The notes: generated from the letters alone by a model not told the origin. 64,000 nucleotides of DNA from Saururus chinensis (GCA_035235625.1 CP141146.1:27336501-27400500), one strand, 5' to 3'. Counted from the stretch's first letter, positions 36,341-48,040 are shown. Translations and numbers: made by a program.

Positions 36341-36736
36341 AGAGAGCATACTTGAAAAGTGGGTTAAGTGGGTTGGGTGAGATGAAGACACTTACAAAGT
36401 AGCTTAATAATTTTATAAGAGGACACTTTCATCTTCTTTGTAGTATATGAAGACACTTACATCTTATTTGTAATATTTTAGGTTACATAATCTTTTAAGT
36501 TACATTTTAAAGACATTTATTATTATTATTTCTTTATATTTTTTACATTTTCCCTATATTTTTTATTTTTTGCCCTTCCCTCCATACATCTCCCATAGCT
36601 GTTTTATTATCGTACCCTAACATACTTTGTCACTTAGGTATCAAACATACCCTAACGTACATTGTCACTTTGGTAACAACATACCCCAATAGAGTAGGGC
36701 GCACAAAATTTCAGCTGAGCCTGAACCGTCTGCCCA
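36341..36736. other. AT-rich intergenic region downstream of the host gene
   Basis: It holds TTTAT-rich tracts and a ~35 bp tandem pair at about 36612-36680 (TACCCTAACRTAC..TTGTCACTT). I see no gene. The 3' end of the ZFWD transcript probably falls at its right edge. Confidence 0.45.
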
Positions 36737-37001
36737 TTATTCCAAACAAATGGATATAACTACATTAGTACCCATATCAGCAAAAGCAATTTTACTCATA
36801 CTGCTTAAGCTTAACTGCTCTGAACATTGAAATAAAATGTTACCCATTGATACGAAAGATTGACATACATTCATTGTTTCAGCTTGCTTTCCACAAAATT
36901 TCAAGCCAATAGCACAAATAATGAGCCAAATTAGAAAAGAAAATAATGGTAGTGGGAGAATTAATGTTGCTGCTTCTTGTTGGCACAATCGTCCTCGGGA
37001 A

Positions 37002-39441
37002 TCACACAACAATTGGTGCCGGTGTGGTAGTACCATCCTTCGTCAGCCACTTCCACACTTTAAGCTGGCCACTTTTATCACCAGTGAAGAAAAGTCCACC
37101 TGGCCCTTTTTGAATAGACCGTACCTCCTCCTTTGTAAAGATCCTTCCCCTTTCAGCAAATCTAAACACAAAAATCAATATACAGGTTTAAAATCTAATC
37201 CTATTTCGCATTTTTGAAAGTCCAAAAATAAGAAAACAGGACAAAATAAAGCAATGGATACTTACGACGGCAACTCATAAAGGCGAACTACATTATCATT
37301 GCAAGCACACAATATAACTGGTTTCCCTTGTGAATCTTGCATGCCGCAAAGGCTAAGTATACCCTGCCAGAAAAAGAACATAAAAATTACTGGTTTGACC
37401 ATTTAATAATATTTTAACCAATAACACAACTAAATTTTTTTAATATTGTTTTAATATGTATGTAGAGAACCTTCCCAGTATACACAATCACAGAGACAAT
37501 TTTAAGAATGTCAGTAACGTACATGCTCTTCCGTATGGGTATAAGCTACTTCCAAACATCCTTTTTCAGTCGAAGCCCAAACCTGCAAACACAAGTGTCC
37601 TGAGTGATTCAAGACTAGACTCTTTGGAAGGCAATTAAAACAAAGGATGCAGCACATAACTGACCCTAATCGTTTTATCCAGCGAGCAGGAAAACAAGAA
37701 CTGGCCGCTCCAGAGAAGGGACATTACAACCGCTGTATGGTCCGTCAATGTCTGCATACACTCTAAAGGGCCAAGATCCCACACCTGAAAACGATATATG
37801 CCAATTAGCAGAGGTAATTATTGATGTAATTGTTCTCAATAGCATAAAGAAAATGCATCCAAAGCTATCGTAAGCTACTATCACATTACGCACACAAGTA
37901 TGTCATTTCTTTTCAACCCGTTTACAACTGAACTTGCAGCACGTATTGAGTTAATATTCATTTTACAGACTGCTAAAAAGTAAACAGAAATGAGACACAA
38001 CACATCTCCATCGTAACATAATATTTTAAGGGAAAAAAATACTCATTTTACTTAAATCTCCGAAGAATAAATATAAATGAGAGTATGCAATTGTAAATGC
38101 TTTGGGAAGTCTTCTTTTACTGAAAGGACACCAAAGTATTGTAAAAGTATAAACCTACCTTTATGGTATTATCCATAGAACCGGAATACAGCCTGTCAGC
38201 TCCCACAGTTAGAGATACAACAGCACAGCAATGGCCAGGCATAGAAGCAGTTGGCCCTAGAGAGCTTCCAACGGCATTAGATTTCCAGACCAGTATATTT
38301 CCATCCTGCCACATAAATATATGTCATCCTCTAAAAGGTGAGACGGATAAACTATTCAAAGAAGAATGCAACTTGGGGCAACGTAAATAGAGGGATGTAA
38401 CAGGACAGACACAAATTGTAATTTGCCAAAAAAGTTACCTGGGTTCCAGCGAAAAGCAAATTGTTCCCAACAACAAGCGCATATACTTGCCCAACCGGCC
38501 CAGTAAGGCTTAATTCAGTATTTATTTCAACGTTCAATGCCTGCAAAAACCCCAAAATAAGATATGAGGAAAAAACAGTGAGTATTGATCAAAGTAATAA
38601 AAAATTGCATCCGGATTTCTGAGTATATAAACTAAAAAACCAGTTTTACCTTAACAGCATTGGGAACACCAACGAAGACCCATGGGCCATCAGTAATCAT
38701 ACATGCAACTTCACCACCAAGATTTTTTACACCAGCGCACTGCCATATTCATATATAGAACATATGAATGACTAGATCGAAATTTCCAGGTAAAAGGCTT
38801 CCATAATGACTAAATATCCATTTGAGGATAGAAGTCTAGAAAATAAATTCACCTTCCCACTGATGCAGTCCCAAGCACGCAGTGACTCATCCTTGCTCCC
38901 GGAATAAAGCTTATCAGACCCCTGAGAAAGAGCAATTCCAGTAACAGCCTGAAACAAAACAATTCCCTCTCAGTAACAAGAAGAAAGCACTCAATACAAT
39001 GAATGAACCAACGTAACACGCAAACAACCTTCTGGTGTTCATCAAGTGATATCAAGAAGGTGAAATCCTCCCCCACGAACCAGGAATGCAGGTACCGGCA
39101 CCTCTCCCCATACAAGCAATTCCCTTTCATCCAGTACTTGCAAACACTCCTAGGCGTCTTGGGAGCATCAGTTATAACCCCATTTCCATTCACCGTCCCA
39201 CGGCCTTTTTCCCACTTCAAGTTACCACCTTGGCCTGGGTTTCTACGAGCTGGGCCACAGGGATTGGTGCTGCCTTCCGAAGGTTCACTGTGCAGGAAGG
39301 GCAGGGATATCGATAGCATGTTCCATACTGGTAGTTGTAGCACACCTGCTGCCGTCTAGCAACCCCTGCCACCCGTTCCAACGGCCCAAGCCGTTGATGA
39401 ATGCTTGCTTTTCCGTTTCTATGGCCGCTTTCAATTTCCAT
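37002..39441 (-). CDS. CCCH zinc-finger and WD40-repeat protein (ZFWD family), frameshifted
   Basis: Nine coding exons (plus-strand coordinates, 5' to 3'): 39441-39029, 38948-38853, 38739-38650, 38540-38439, 38305-38159, 37784-37665, 37582-37523, 37363-37266, 37161-37002 (stop TGA). All introns are GT-AG and phases agree, giving about 428 residues, the usual ZFWD length. Finger 1 is C-x7-C-x4-C-x3-H (39340-39290); finger 2, CKYWMKGNCLYGERCRYLH, is C-x7-C-x5-C-x3-H. WD units follow: KLYSGSKDESLRAWD, RLYSGSMDNTIKVWD, FSCSLDKTIRVWA and a last GDKSGQLKVWKW. One base is missing between Cys3 and His of finger 1 (about 39297-39303), shifting the frame to a stop at 39217. Exon 1 is 413 nt; 414 would keep phase. 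Homologues are described as nucleic-acid- or protein-binding regulators; the exact role is unknown. It may be a real mutation or a sequence error. Confidence 0.9.
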
Positions 39442-40170
39442 TTGCTATACAAAATCAAAAAGAAGAAGAGTAAACAGTTTAAGCCAACAGCCCATGATGG
39501 AAAACTCCTCTTTTCTTTCTGCAAAAAGCTTCTTGAATTCCTTGACGTTGTCGCTACAACTGTGCCTATGTGCCCCAAGTAAACCAAGAAAGAAGACATA
39601 ACGAATCTAAAAAGTAACGTCAGACACCCGCAATACACATAGGAATGCCCAGCTTCGTCTCCAAATTCACTCGGATGCAAAAAGAAATCCATATCGATAC
39701 ACACAATAAACCCTAAACCAGCAGATCGCAAAGTTTTCAACTGCAAATAAAAACCCTAATCCGTCTTGCATACCGCCAAGAACCCATCATCTACAACCAA
39801 AATCCCTTACAAGAAACCACAGAATCCCCCCATCCGGAGGAGTAGCCAGCGCGACGTCACAGAGATGAAGAAACATCAACACTCCGGCCGGAAGCCGAGC
39901 ACGCCGCATGAAACCCGTCGTCACAGGCAGCGCGGAATTCCAAAACATCGGCTGCATTTCCCTTTCGCCGATCGAACGCCGGAGGGAGCCGGGAGACAAA
40001 AGGAAGAAACCTTGAAGGAAGTTCAAGAAGCGAAAATATACCAAAAGATTGCACCTTTTTCTCTGGCCTCGAACGGGAAGTAATGGCGAGATGAAGATCG
40101 TTTGCAGAATCGAACGATTCAAGCAGAAAACGAATCGAGAAGAAGACGACGAGTAGAAGAGCAGGTACGA
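39442..40170 (-). other. 5' UTR and leader intron of the ZFWD gene
   Basis: The start codon lies three bases after an acceptor (TTTGTATAG, ending at 39445), so an intron splits the leader. A candidate donor is AAAAAG|GTGCAATC at 40055/40054; others nearby (TTTTG|GTATAT) are possible. The leader exon from about 40170 down is pyrimidine-rich, as is common in plant leaders. Open frames here (such as 39857-40216) are read through untranslated sequence. Confidence 0.55.
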
Positions 40171-40193
40171 GGCGAAAGAGGCGTGCGGGGGGG

Positions 40194-40203
40194 TTATTTA
40201 TAG
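40194..40203 (-). promoter_or_regulatory. TATA box of the ZFWD gene
   Basis: On the minus strand CTATAAATAA is followed about 25-30 bases on by the presumed start of the pyrimidine-rich leader. Position and match to the plant TATA consensus support it as the core promoter. Confidence 0.65.
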
Positions 40204-40216
40204 TCTTCGGGTCCAC

Positions 40217-40606
40217 GGGCTAGCGGGCCCCACTAGGGAGCTGACTATTCTTACTCGTGACACCCATGAAATTTGCGAAGGCCCCAACCCCAAGTGATTT
40301 TTCTAGGGGCACCCTATTTGAAAAAAATTGGGGGTTTTACTAATTAACTATAAAAAGTTTATTAATCTCTCATTAATTCTCAAATTTGTATTCAAATAAA
40401 AATGCTCCCAACTGCCTTCCTCTTCACTCCTAAGATCGAGCCCAAACTAGAACATTTTCTAGCTTCAACCGCTCCACCTAGTGGCAGACCTCCCACACTA
40501 CTGCTTCTCACCGGGCTATCACTTCGTAACACTCCTTATTCCTTTTCTACAGCCCGTATATTTGCGCCTACAAGTCCTCAATCTTCGGGCCTAGTAAGTA
40601 AACTCG
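40217..40606. other. Upstream region of the ZFWD gene, nothing recognised
   Basis: The GC content changes near 40200-40330 (CGGGCTAGCGGGCCCC) and then the sequence turns AT-rich. I see no coding motif. The plus-strand frame from 40402 runs into the tandem repeat and is not a gene. Confidence 0.45.
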
Positions 40607-41035
40607 GTGGTCGTCCTTCATCTTCACCACACACAATCACCAACTCCGTCGCCCTCCACTGCATGGACACTGCCTCCTCCACTAGCTCCTGCCATTCCTC
40701 CTCTGTTGCCCTCGCCCGGAACCCCAACCACACATTTTTCATCAGCAGCACTAGTCACTCCAACTCCAGCACCTCCCTTCATCTTCAGCACACACCTCAC
40801 CAACTCCGTCACCCTTCGCTGCATAGACGCTGCCTCCTCCACTAGCTCTAGCCCTTCCTCCTTCGTTGCCCTCGCCCGGAACCCCAACCACGTATTTTTT
40901 ATCAGCAGCACCAGTCACTCCAACTCTAGCACCTCCAGCAGGCTCTGTTGCAGATTCGTCTTCCTACCTAACTCCACCATATGATGCTTGAGCGCATCCA
41001 CCTCATTCGCCACAATCTCCATGCCCAACAACTAA
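40607..41035. repeat. ~160 bp tandem duplication, possibly from a retroelement gag
   Basis: Two units (about 40620-40778 and 40779-40940) share CTGCCTCCTCCACTAGCTC and GCCCTCGCCCGGAACCCCAA. On the minus strand a frame opening MEIVANEVDALKHHMVELG near 41023 has the coiled look of a gypsy gag N-terminus but stops after about 35 codons. No firm assignment. Confidence 0.55.
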
Positions 41036-41720
41036 GCAGAGGAAGAATACATTAAATATTTACTCACTTTGTTATATACAAAGAGAGTAATTTTTCTCAT
41101 TGTTATATACAAAGAGCATAATTTTACTATCTTTATTAGGAGGGAGATGTTAAAGCTGTTGTGGATAGAGAGGGAGACATAGACATGAAACATGGAGTAA
41201 ATATCTAGATGGAGGAAGAAAGGGAACAACGGTTTAGATGGAGGAAGTAGCGATATGGACTGAGAGGAAGAAAAAGAAAGAAGAAAAGAAAGGGAGGAGG
41301 ATGTGGTGGAGGAAGGCGTCATGAAGGAGGCATCGGAGCTACTTTGGATGGAAAGGGAGACGGAGGAGAAAGAGGCCTAGAGCATGGAGGAATGATCTAG
41401 ACTAAGGAAGAAAGAAGAAAAATAAAGGGAGGAGGGCATGGCAGAGGAGGTGCCAGAGCTGCTGTAGACATAGATCGAGATGTGAGCAATGACTAAAGAT
41501 CTTGAGTCTTAGGATGAAGGTGGAAGGAAGAAGAAGAAAAAATATAATGAAAAAGGGGGGACTAAGGATCTGGATGAAGGTGGAACAAAGAAGAAGGGGA
41601 AACGTAAAGAGGAAGGAAGAAGGGTAGAATTATCCAAAAAGTAAAATCATGTGAACTTTAAATGGATTTAATACCTCACATCAGATAAAGCCTACTCATA
41701 AGAGCATATGCTAGTTTTTT
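41036..41720. repeat. Dispersed repeat, inverted relative of 28610-29390
   Basis: The TATTTACTC..TTGTTATATACAAAGAG edge, the GAGGAAGAAAGGGA-type purine-rich core and the CATCAGATAAAG..GAGCATATGC edge match the inverse complement of 28610-29390. The core is low-complexity purine sequence. The copies lie on either side of the ZFWD gene. Confidence 0.6.
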
Positions 41721-42152
41721 CAAAAAATTAGTATTTGAATTAATATTACGAGCAATAGCCAATGAGCACCATTCTAGTCTCATTTTGTATTTCCTTTTCG
41801 TCCAATATATTGTTCTTGACCTTGAAATTGACACTATTCAATGACTTTATAGTGTATTCGTTCTTTTATCCTCAAGTTGTGTAAGTTATTTTTTTTATTA
41901 AACTAATTCATATGGTTTGTGTAAGCTGTGTTTGCATATGGTTTAAATACTTACATGAAAGAAGGTGAGGTTTGAGTTGCCATATGCGATTGTTTAAAAA
42001 TAAACTTACGAACCATCGACATGTCGATGGATCTACTAACGAGTTGATGGGTTAAAATTTTAAATTTTAGATATAAATTTAGAAAAATTTGACCAATCAA
42101 AAGTCATTTCTTTTAGAATTTTAGGGACAAAATTCTTTTTAAGAGGGTAGGA
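41721..42152 (+). mobile_element. 3' internal end of an old Ty3/gypsy element with polypurine tract
   Basis: It ends TTTTAGGGACAAAATTCTTTTTAAGAGGGTAGGA (42117-42152), a decayed version of the GAGGACGAAATTTTTT plus polypurine tract. It is followed by GATAACACCCCATATTTTTC, a mutated TGTAACACCCC LTR start. A perfect 18 bp palindrome (CCATCGACATGTCGATGG) lies at 42013-42030. Confidence 0.55.
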
Positions 42153-42260
42153 GATAACACCCCATATTTTTCTAAAATTATTAGTTATCAGTAATCATCA
42201 ATGTATTAATACTTGCCAAAAAAACTCTAAGGAATTTCTAATAGTAGACTCATCGACGTA
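42153..42260 (+). mobile_element. Start of an old LTR, interrupted at 42260
   Basis: It begins at the mutated LTR start after the polypurine tract. After about 108 bases a new LTR start (TGTAACGTCTGGG, 42261) interrupts it. It may continue at 50944 and, beyond the inverted duplication, to 57264, but no target duplication confirms this. Confidence 0.4.
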
Positions 42261-43035
42261 TGTAACGTCTGGGAATTTTCTAAATTCTCGAAAGTTGACT
42301 ATGGGAAATTAGGGTAGTGGACCCCTTGACTTTCTCATGAGAATAAATTGATCATTAGTTGGAAGTATGGTTGAATTCTATATGGATGAAAAGTAGACAG
42401 AAAGAGCTTTGAAACGCCTCCAAGAATACGTGAATCAGAGTTCGGATGAAGAAGTTATGACCGTTCGAAGTTATATATAAAGCGTAGGGCCCATTTACCC
42501 GAATTGGGCGTGTAAATTGGCCGTTTAAGTTGCTTTACGGGCCCAATTATTTTTGTGACGGAAATTAATAAAAAATAGGCCAAAGTAGCCCAATTAGCCC
42601 TACTCATAATGAGATTAGAAAACCCTAATCTCTATGCATATAAAAATAAATAAGTAGGGATTTTTGGGGAGAACTTTGGACGGTGAAGGAAAGGAGGGAA
42701 TTTTCCGGTGAGACTCCAGCGAAGCATTGGCGATGGTGGAACGACGACAACTCGACCTTCGAGGTAGGATTTTGAATTGATATTAGAGATATTTCATTAT
42801 TAAAATATAAATCATTTTTGTAAATGATGTAAATCTGCAATCACCGTTCACTTTCATTGTACCGTATTTGTTTTCTGACTGCCGGCCAGTCACCGGTAGG
42901 CCACTGGCCGACCACTGGTGGCTGGACCCATTGTGGGAGGGCACACCGTCCTTGTCCCTGGCTGCGGAGACCTTGGATCCAGAAGCCTTGGCGGCGGCGG
43001 ATCGGCTGCCGCCGGGTCGTCACAGTAGGTTATAT
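42261..43035 (+). mobile_element. LTR, 5' part (continues at 48430-50943)
   Basis: It starts TGTAACGTCTGGG and is split at 43035 by the Reina-like element, whose TATAT target duplication lies at 43031-43035 and 48425-48429. The two pieces join into one LTR of about 3.3 kb. A CATATAAAAATAAATAAG box near 42636-42654 could be its promoter. Confidence 0.65.
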
Positions 43036-43386
43036 TGATGTGCCCAACATAGGCACAATCGATATCAAGGAGACTCATGCAGGGAAAGGGAAGAAGTTCA
43101 AAATAATCTCTATTGCATGACTAGAACAAAGAAGGAGGTCGGCCCTTATAGGGAGTGGCCAGTCCCCTAGGGAGTCGTGCCAAGTCCTAGCCAGGCTGGC
43201 CCAATTCCCTAGGTAGACACGCTAGTTAGTGGGCCAGGCTAGTCCAGAGCCACTAACTGAACCAATTACAACTTACAGAAGCAAATAACAAGCAAATACT
43301 AAGGTTTTACAAAGGGAAATAATTCTCATGCAAAGAAGTAAACAAGATAAAGTAAAGTCTAAGAGTCTGGGTGATCGTGCACAATA
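43036..43386 (-). repeat. 3' LTR of the Reina-like element
   Basis: 351 bp. It matches 48054-48424 with scattered substitutions and a ~20 bp gap (an AAGGAAGAAAGGG-type duplication in the 5' LTR). Its first bases on the minus strand read TATTGTGCAC where the sister has TGTTGTGCAC. Confidence 0.92.
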
Positions 43387-43417
43387 CTCCACCATGCTTC
43401 CACTATTTGCCTTGTCC

Positions 43418-44247
43418 TCAAGGCAACCAAGTCGGATATCCAGCCATAAACTCCTTGCCAGACAACCATGTGGAATCCTCAAGCAATTGCCCCTGCCAAG
43501 AAATCAGGACCTTTGTAATAATGCGACCGGAGAGGTGGACTTGATGCTTATCAAGCACCGAAGCAGGAACAGGGTTGGACGGCAGAACCTGGCCCATCAA
43601 GGGGGGTGGCAGAGCAGTAGAAGCCAAGGATTTATCACCCACAAAGCGGCGCAACCGAGAGACATGAAAGACATGATGAACTAAGGAGTCAGGCGGCAGA
43701 GCAAGGCGGTTAGCCACCGGACCAATATGCTCCTCAACAACATAAGGACCATGGAAATGGGGGGTGAGCTTGGAGTACTCAAGCTGAAACAAGGATGTCT
43801 GGCGCTGAGGTAAAACTAAAACATAAACCAAGTCACCTACTGCAAACTCCCGGTCAGTTGGCGGCTATCATAAATCTGCTTCATCTAGTTCTGGGTGGAA
43901 GACACATTCTCCTTGAGCTGACGCATGACCTCGTATCGTGTTTGGAGCATATAGTCCACCTCAGTCACAAAAGAGCGGTGAAGTACATACGATAACACGG
44001 TAGGTGGTGAGCAGCCATACAACACCTCAAAAGGAGTAAAGTCGTCACAAGTATGATAGGCGGTATTATAAGACCACTCTGCCTATGGAAGAAGCTGAAG
44101 CCATCTGCGTGGCTGCGTCATAGTGAAGCAGCAAAGATACTGTTCCAAACAACAATTAACCACCTCAGTCTGGCCATCCGTCTAAGGGTGACACGCAATG
44201 CTCATATGGAGAGAAGTACCCTGTAAAATGAAGAACTCCCGCCAAAA
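43418..44247 (-). pseudogene. Integrase C-terminus and chromodomain-like end
   Basis: This continues the integrase of the Reina-like element. After stops it reads LHMSIAYHP-TDGQTEVVN near 44200-44150 and a WSYNTAYHT block. Then comes the 137-codon frame at 43831-43418 with VYVLVLPQRQTS, KLTPHFHGPYVVEE and a final ISWQGQLLEDSTWLSGKEF, which resembles a chromovirus chromodomain (xVxWxGxxxxxxTWE). That domain can direct insertion to marked chromatin. In-frame TAG codons where the family has Gln show decay. Confidence 0.8.
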
Positions 44248-45687
44248 CTAAGAAATGAAGATCCGGTCACAATCAGAAACAATAGTGCGGGACATACCGT
44301 GGAGTTTGGCCACCTCCCGAACATAAAGCTCAACCACTATCTTGGTGGTGAAGGGATGCCCCAACTCACAAAAATGAGCATACTTGGACAGTCGGTCCAT
44401 CACCACCATGATCACTGACTTACCTTGCACCACGGGCAAGGCTTCCACAAAGTCCATTGAAACATCCTCACATACCTTATCTGGAATAGGTAAGGGTTGC
44501 AACAAACCGGTGGGAGAAGACATGGCGGACTTAGCCCGCTGACTAACATCACAAGTAGCCACATACTCTTGGACAGCCCAGCGAATACCCTGCCAAAGGA
44601 AGCTCTGGCTGACCTGCTTATAGGTGTGGAAAGCCCCCTCATGACCGGCCACGGGAGGGTCATGTAAGTGGGAAAGAATGCAGCGGTGAAGATCAGCTAC
44701 ATCGGATACCCACAGGCAGTCCTTCCAAAAAAGAAGGGCAGTAGGGTCGGTCTGGAGGGTTGCAATCATGGCTTGTGTCGAAGAATCATCAAGGTAGGCC
44801 TGCTTCAACTCATCAATAAATGGATAGGATAAAGTGGAGAAAGCCAAGCAAGAGCCCGGGAGAGAGCTGCGAGAGAGAGCGTCAACCATGGTGTTCTCAG
44901 AACCCTTCTTGTACACAACCTCATAATCATAGCCAAGTAGCTTGCTAACCCACCGTTGCTGAGATGGAGTAGACACCCGCTGTTCCAAGAAATACTTCAG
45001 GGGCTGGTGGTCTATGCGAATCAAGAACCGGCAGCCAAGTAAGTAAGGCCTCCACTTATCGACAGTGAGGACGATTGCCAACATTTCTTTCTCATACACG
45101 GACAGGGACAAAGAGCGGTCAGCCAAGGCCTTGCTGAAGTAAGAAATGGGGCATTCATCCTTCTGTAGAAGCACCCCAAGCCCTGTATCTGAAGCATCCG
45201 TCTCCACCACAAAAGGTCGGCTAAAGTCAGGCAAGATCAAGACTAGGGCCGTGGCCATAGCCTGCTTCAGCCCCTCGAATGCCTCTTGGGCAACCGCATT
45301 CCAATCAAAAGCCCCTTTCTTGAGCAGGTATGTAAGAGGCTGAGCCAACTCTCCATACTGACTGATGAACTGCCGATAGTAACTAGTGAGGCCCAAAAAA
45401 TCACGGAGCGCCCGAACGCATGTGGGTGGTGGCCAAGACAGCATGGTGAACACCTTTGCTGGGTTCGTGGCCATGCCGTTCCGTGAAATAATATGGCATA
45501 AGTAATCAACTTGCAGGCTGCCAAAGGAGCACTTCAAACGCTTAAGAAATAAGGAATTATCTTGCAAAATCGAGAGGACCGACCTAAGGTGCGACAAGTG
45601 CTCTGCCCATGACTTGCTGTACACCAGGATGTCGTCAAAGAAAACCAAGATATAGTGGTGGAGGAGCGGCCTGAAAAGATCATTCAT
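44248..45687 (-). pseudogene. RT C-terminal half, RNase H and integrase core
   Basis: A 479-codon open stretch. It begins with the RT catalytic box ILVFFDDILVYSKSW (residues 13-27), then FLGLTSYYRQFISQYGELAQPL and the RNase H features VETDASDTGLGVLLQ and YEKEMLAIVLTVDKWRPYLLG. DHQPLKYFLEQR and KGSENTMVDALSR follow, then the integrase zinc region (HDPPVAGHEGAFHTYK, C..C) and core (DVSMDFVEALP, VMDRLSKYAHF). It ends at a stop in place of the residue after CDRIFIS. RT copies the RNA, RNase H removes the template and integrase joins the cDNA. The N-terminal half of RT is upstream, past two stops. Confidence 0.9.
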
Positions 45688-46215
45688 GGGGCACTAGAAG
45701 GTGGAGGGGGCGTTGGTCAGCCCAAACGGCATGACGAGGAACTCAAAATGGCTGTCATGAATCTAGAAGGCGGTCTTGTGCACATCGACCGGCTGCACCC
45801 GAATCTGATGGTAACCCGAACGAAGGTCAAGTTTACTGAAGACCATGGCACCAGTCAGCTCGTCCAACAACTCCTCAATCACCAGTATGGGATATTTGTC
45901 TTTGACAGTGATTGCATTCAGGGCGCGGTAGTCGACATAGAACCTCCATGTACCGTCCTTCTTCCGAACCAGCAGCACCGGAGATGAGTAGGAACTTGTG
46001 ATAGGGCGGATGATTCCAGACCAGAGCATGTCAGCCACGAGATGCTCAATCTCTGAATTCTCTATGTGAGGGTAACGGTAAGTGCAGACATTGCTCGGGG
46101 CCACTCCAAGGATGATGAGAATCTGATGGTCGTGAGGTCGGACGGGAGGGAGACCCTGCGGCTCAGCAAACAAGTCCTGGTGTGCTGCCAATAACTCCTG
46201 GAGATCCGGGGACAT
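45688..46215 (-). pseudogene. Reverse transcriptase N-terminal half
   Basis: The frame carries SYSSPVLLVRKKDGTWRF (residues 93-110), YRALNAITVKDKYP and FSKLDLRSGYHQIRV, the fingers and palm of RT. A stop follows KTAF at 45763. The frame then continues with [18 protein letters not shown] and a second stop before MNDLF, the start of the next open stretch. The second stop is TAG where the family has Gln. Confidence 0.88.
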
Positions 46216-46407
46216 CTTGTCCTAAGTCACCTTGATGGTAGCGCGCTGCTGCAAAAGGAGCCCTTGGGGGGCGAATTGGAAGAAAGAACTTGAAGGTTGG
46301 GCAGAGAGGAGGGTGCCCGGCCTAGAGCCTTCAAGCCGAACCCACTGCCCCTGAAGCTCGAAGTCCATCAAAATGTCGCGGAAGTTCCAGACCACATCTC
46401 CGAGCTC

Positions 46408-46653
46408 CTAAAGCCACTGCACGCCTAAAACAATGTCCGCCCCATTCGTAAGCAGCAAGAAGAGGTTGGTGACGAATGTGTGGCCCTGGACAGAGAGCGG
46501 GACCTGAGCACACACCCTGGTGCTCCTAAGGTGCTTTCCATCGCCAATCAGCACATCAAATGGCTTTGAATCGGAGACAAAATAGCCTAGTCGATGGGCT
46601 ACCTTGTCATTAATGAAATTATGGGTAGACCCACTGTCGATCATAATAGCCAC
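46408..46653 (-). pseudogene. Aspartic protease of the Reina-like element
   Basis: 81 codons with the active site MIDSGSTHNFIN (residues 4-15) and the closing ADIVLGVQWL. Length and motif order match a gypsy protease. It is intact as a domain, but stops on both sides separate it from gag and RT. Confidence 0.85.
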
Positions 46654-48022
46654 TTGTTGCTGCTTGAGGTAGCCCTGGACTCACATCGTGTGTGGAGTAA
46701 ATGCCCCCTAGAAGGCATGGACAAAAATCTTGGGTAGCACGTCCTCAACAGCAAATGAGGCAGTGCCATCTGCCCCCTCTCCATCATCATCAACCTCCTC
46801 CACAAGAAGGCTGCCCTTGATAGAACAACGGTGCCCCAGGATGAAGTTCTCGTCGCAGCGAAAACATAGCCCCTTAGAATGGCATTCCTCCATCTGGGCC
46901 GGAGTAAGGTGACGAACAATCTGGCCTGCTGGGGTGACCTGCTGGCCAAAGCGGCCAGCTACCAGGCTGCTGGTGGGCACGGCCAGGGGGTTGGCGCTGA
47001 GGGCAAGCCGAGGCAAAGGCCCAAGCCGCCCCCCTCTGCGCTACCTAGCCAGCTTCTCCTCCTCGATGCGAGCATAGCGCACGACGTCCCTCATGTTGGC
47101 ACAAGCAAAGTGGCACATCTCCTTAGAAATCTCAGGCTTGAGGCCGCGCTTGAACGTGCCCACCAAGGCGGCCACCGGCCAGTCAGGGAGGCGGTTGGCC
47201 ACCTTCATTAACTCTGTATAATAGGCGTGGACAGTGGTGGTTTGATGCATAGTGGAGAGCATCTCGTTGAAGTCTTGGAACTCATTCGGCCCAAACTGAA
47301 TACAGAGTTCATCGGAGAAGGCGGCTGAGGAGGGGTAGTGGATCTCCTTCTCAAAGCTCTGAAACCAGACAGAAGCGTCTCCATCTAGATGGAATGCGGC
47401 GATGCGCAATCGTTCAGCCTCTTATTGTGTGCCCTGGTATGCAAAGAATTTTTCATCCTTGTACAGCCACTCCACTGGGTCGTCATCCCCATTGTAATGT
47501 GGGAACTGTAGGCAGGCCAAACAGGATTCCGCCCCTCGCGGAGGACCCCTGCGAGGGCCCGGGTACTCCTCCCAGTCATCATCTATCTCCTGAAACAAGT
47601 TCCTGGGGGGCAGAACCACTGAGGCATTATCCCAAACACCTAGAGGGCCTCGTTGCGCCACCCATCTATAGCATGTTCAGCTGGCCTGAAGGGCAGAGGA
47701 GCCTAGGCTTGTCGTACCTCTGCGTCCGCCGTGGTCTGGAGGCCAGGGCCACACCCATCAGGTCCCTGAGAGGGCTCCCCAACTTCCATGGGGGAGGCCT
47801 GGGGTCTGGCAAGAAGAGGCGATGTCAATGCTGACTATGTTACTTGGATCTGTACCACCGTCATAGTCAAGGAAACAATCTTGGCCATGAGTTGCGCCAG
47901 CGTAGGACCATCTGCGGCTGCCGGAGCGGCAGCAGCAGCGACAGGAGGGTTGTCTGCTGAGACGTTAGCCTCTTTCATGGCCTGTGCTTCAGGGGCAGCA
48001 ACAATCTACTTGCCTCGTGCCA
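46641..48022 (-). pseudogene. Gag of the Reina-like element
   Basis: An ATG at about 48022, 19 bases past the primer site, opens MARGK and then a TAG where Gln is expected. Downstream, gag reads in pieces: the 79-codon frame from 47661 with FPHYNGDDDPVEWLYKDEKFF, the 122-codon frame from 47409 with FHLDGDASVWFQSFEKE and AYYTELMKVANRLPDWP, and the zinc knuckle LCFRCDENFILGHRC near 46860. Gag forms the particle and binds RNA. Its closest relative in the window is the orphan gag at 59185-59826. Confidence 0.85.
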
Positions 48023-48040
48023 TGGCCAGGAATTGATGAA

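Noticed and set aside
39857-40216. 119-codon frame starting near the ZFWD promoter
   Set aside because: It overlaps the TATA box, leader and leader intron of the ZFWD gene. The family start is at 39441.
40402-40984. Plus-strand 147- and 125-codon frames
   Set aside because: Low-complexity Ser/Thr/His-rich reading of a 160 bp tandem duplication.
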